Origin: Acidovorax sp.
GTDB taxonomy: Bacteria; Pseudomonadota; Gammaproteobacteria; Burkholderiales; Burkholderiaceae_C
Assembly: GCA_030692685.1 (NCBI GenBank)
Contig: JAUXZO010000025.1
Location: 1 to 64,000, forward strand
Reading direction: 5' to 3'
Length of the DNA stretch: 64,000 nt
Shown here piece after piece: positions 63,640-64,000 of the stretch; within the stretch, counting starts at the first letter, position 1, and each line of letters starts with the position of its first letter. Under the pieces are notes generated by a model. It searched no databases and had not been told where the DNA came from. It was given only the letters and a program-made list of their open reading frames with translations. The translations under genes and the position numbers were made by a program.

Positions 63640-63706
63640 TGTGTACTGGCATAGGAGCCAATACAGATTAGAAACTGCGCTGCCCAACTGTATTGGTTGT
63701 GTACTG
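63640..63706. promoter_or_regulatory. Probable MocR operator in the divergent promoter
   Basis: Perfect 9-bp inverted repeat CCAATACAG (63658-63666) and CTGTATTGG (63688-63696), centres 30 bp apart, about three helical turns. Outside it a direct repeat TGTGTACTG occurs at 63640-63648 and 63698-63706. All four boxes fit TGTAYTG. The layout suits a dimeric MocR protein controlling itself and the lysE-like gene. Confidence 0.65.
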
Positions 63707-63764
63707 ACGTCGAAGATTACATTGAAGCCTCAAAACTGACAAGCAGCCCACCCCCAAGCCCCCC

Positions 63765-64000
63765 ATGAGCGCCACCGAACTGACTACCCTGCTGGTTTTC
63801 TGCACTGCGATGAGTTTCTCGCCGGGGCCCAACACCACCCTTTCCACCGCGCTGGCCGCCAACCTGGGGCTCAAGCGGGCCTTGAAGTTCTGCCTGGCAG
63901 TGCCCGCAGGGTGGACGCTGCTGATGCTGGCCAGTGGCCTGGGCATGGGGGCCTTGATCACGGGCGTGCCGGCCCTGCGCTGGGCCGTCACGCTGCTGGG
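63765..64000 (+). CDS. LysE/RhtB-family amino-acid exporter, truncated by the window end
   Basis: First 78 residues or so of an inner-membrane exporter. The family signature FCTAMSFSPGPNTTLSTALAANLGLKRAL and two to three hydrophobic segments (AVPAGWTLLMLASGLGMGALI; ALRWAVTLL) are visible. ATG at 63765. Likely exports an amino acid or related compound sensed by the divergent MocR regulator. Confidence 0.85.
   Translation, partial: MSATELTTLLVFCTAMSFSPGPNTTLSTALAANLGLKRALKFCLAVPAGWTLLMLASGLGMGALITGVPALRWAVTLL

Noticed and set aside
62150-63739. 529-codon frame antisense to the MocR gene
   Set aside because: Shadow of a clear GntR-aminotransferase protein; crosses the divergent promoter.
1-64000. 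CRISPR arrays, tRNA/rRNA genes, insertion sequences, phage attachment sites
   Set aside because: Looked for and not seen; the repeats present are dispersed short palindromes without regular spacers, transposase genes or target duplications that I can recognise.

Overview
The window is a near-complete flagellar and chemotaxis locus from a GC-rich betaproteobacterium, most likely a member of the Comamonadaceae close to Acidovorax. This placement is an inference from three things: the fliEFGHIJKLMNOPQR, flhBAF-fliA and flgAMN/flgBCDEFGHIJKL layout, the style of the proteins, and short dispersed palindromes of a kind I associate with that family. No rRNA, tRNA, insertion sequence, integrase or CRISPR array was seen.

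Layout. (1) 348-2246: an ABC-F ATPase (uup-like). (2) 8837-2347, minus strand: chemotaxis operon encoding a CheZ-like protein, a CheY-like receiver, CheA, CheW, CheR, CheD and CheB. (3) 9023-10761, plus strand: a receiver-histidine kinase fusion overlapping a NarL/FixJ-type regulator. (4) 21884-10764, minus strand: fliF-G-H-I-J-K-L-M-N-O-P-Q-R, with fliE divergent at 22047. (5) 26505-22542, minus strand: flagellin, fliD, fliS, fliT. A second flagellin is divergent at 26830-28341, followed by a GT41 (O-GlcNAc-transferase type) glycosyltransferase. (6) 37260-30759, minus strand: an eight-gene nucleotide-sugar and modification operon (rfbF, rfbG, 3,5-epimerase, C-methyltransferase, acyltransferase, SDR reductase, TylF-like and CmcI-like enzymes), many of them translationally coupled. 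(7) 37744-47149, plus strand: motA, motB, cheY, cheZ, flhB, flhA, flhF, a FlhG-like protein without a P-loop, fliA. (8) 48998-47433, minus strand: flgA, flgM, flgN. (9) 49261-61783, plus strand: flgB to flgL, then a degenerate EAL-HDOD protein. (10) 62141-64000: a MocR-type regulator divergent from a truncated LysE-family exporter.

How it works together. FliF/G/M/N and MotAB form the rotor and stator. FlhAB/FliOPQR with FliHIJ form the export gate and its ATPase. Flg proteins build rod, hook and rings. FliC1/FliC2, FliD, FliS and FliT build and chaperone the filament. FliA (sigma-28) and FlgM time the late genes; good sigma-28 promoters precede flagellin 1 and flgM, and a half-match precedes fliST. 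The chemotaxis genes are split into two clusters, giving two CheY-type receivers, a canonical CheZ and a second CheZ-like protein. The sugar operon and the GT41 enzyme most likely glycosylate flagellin.

Most worth a second look: the putative flagellin-glycan system; the CheZ-like protein whose C-terminal hexapeptide is shared with CheD; a roughly 100-bp repeat starting within a few bases of five stop codons; a 25-nt palindromic repeat, one copy of which is read in frame inside rfbG; the P-loop-less FlhG; and a clear operator in front of the MocR/LysE pair. flhDC and chemoreceptor genes are not in the window.
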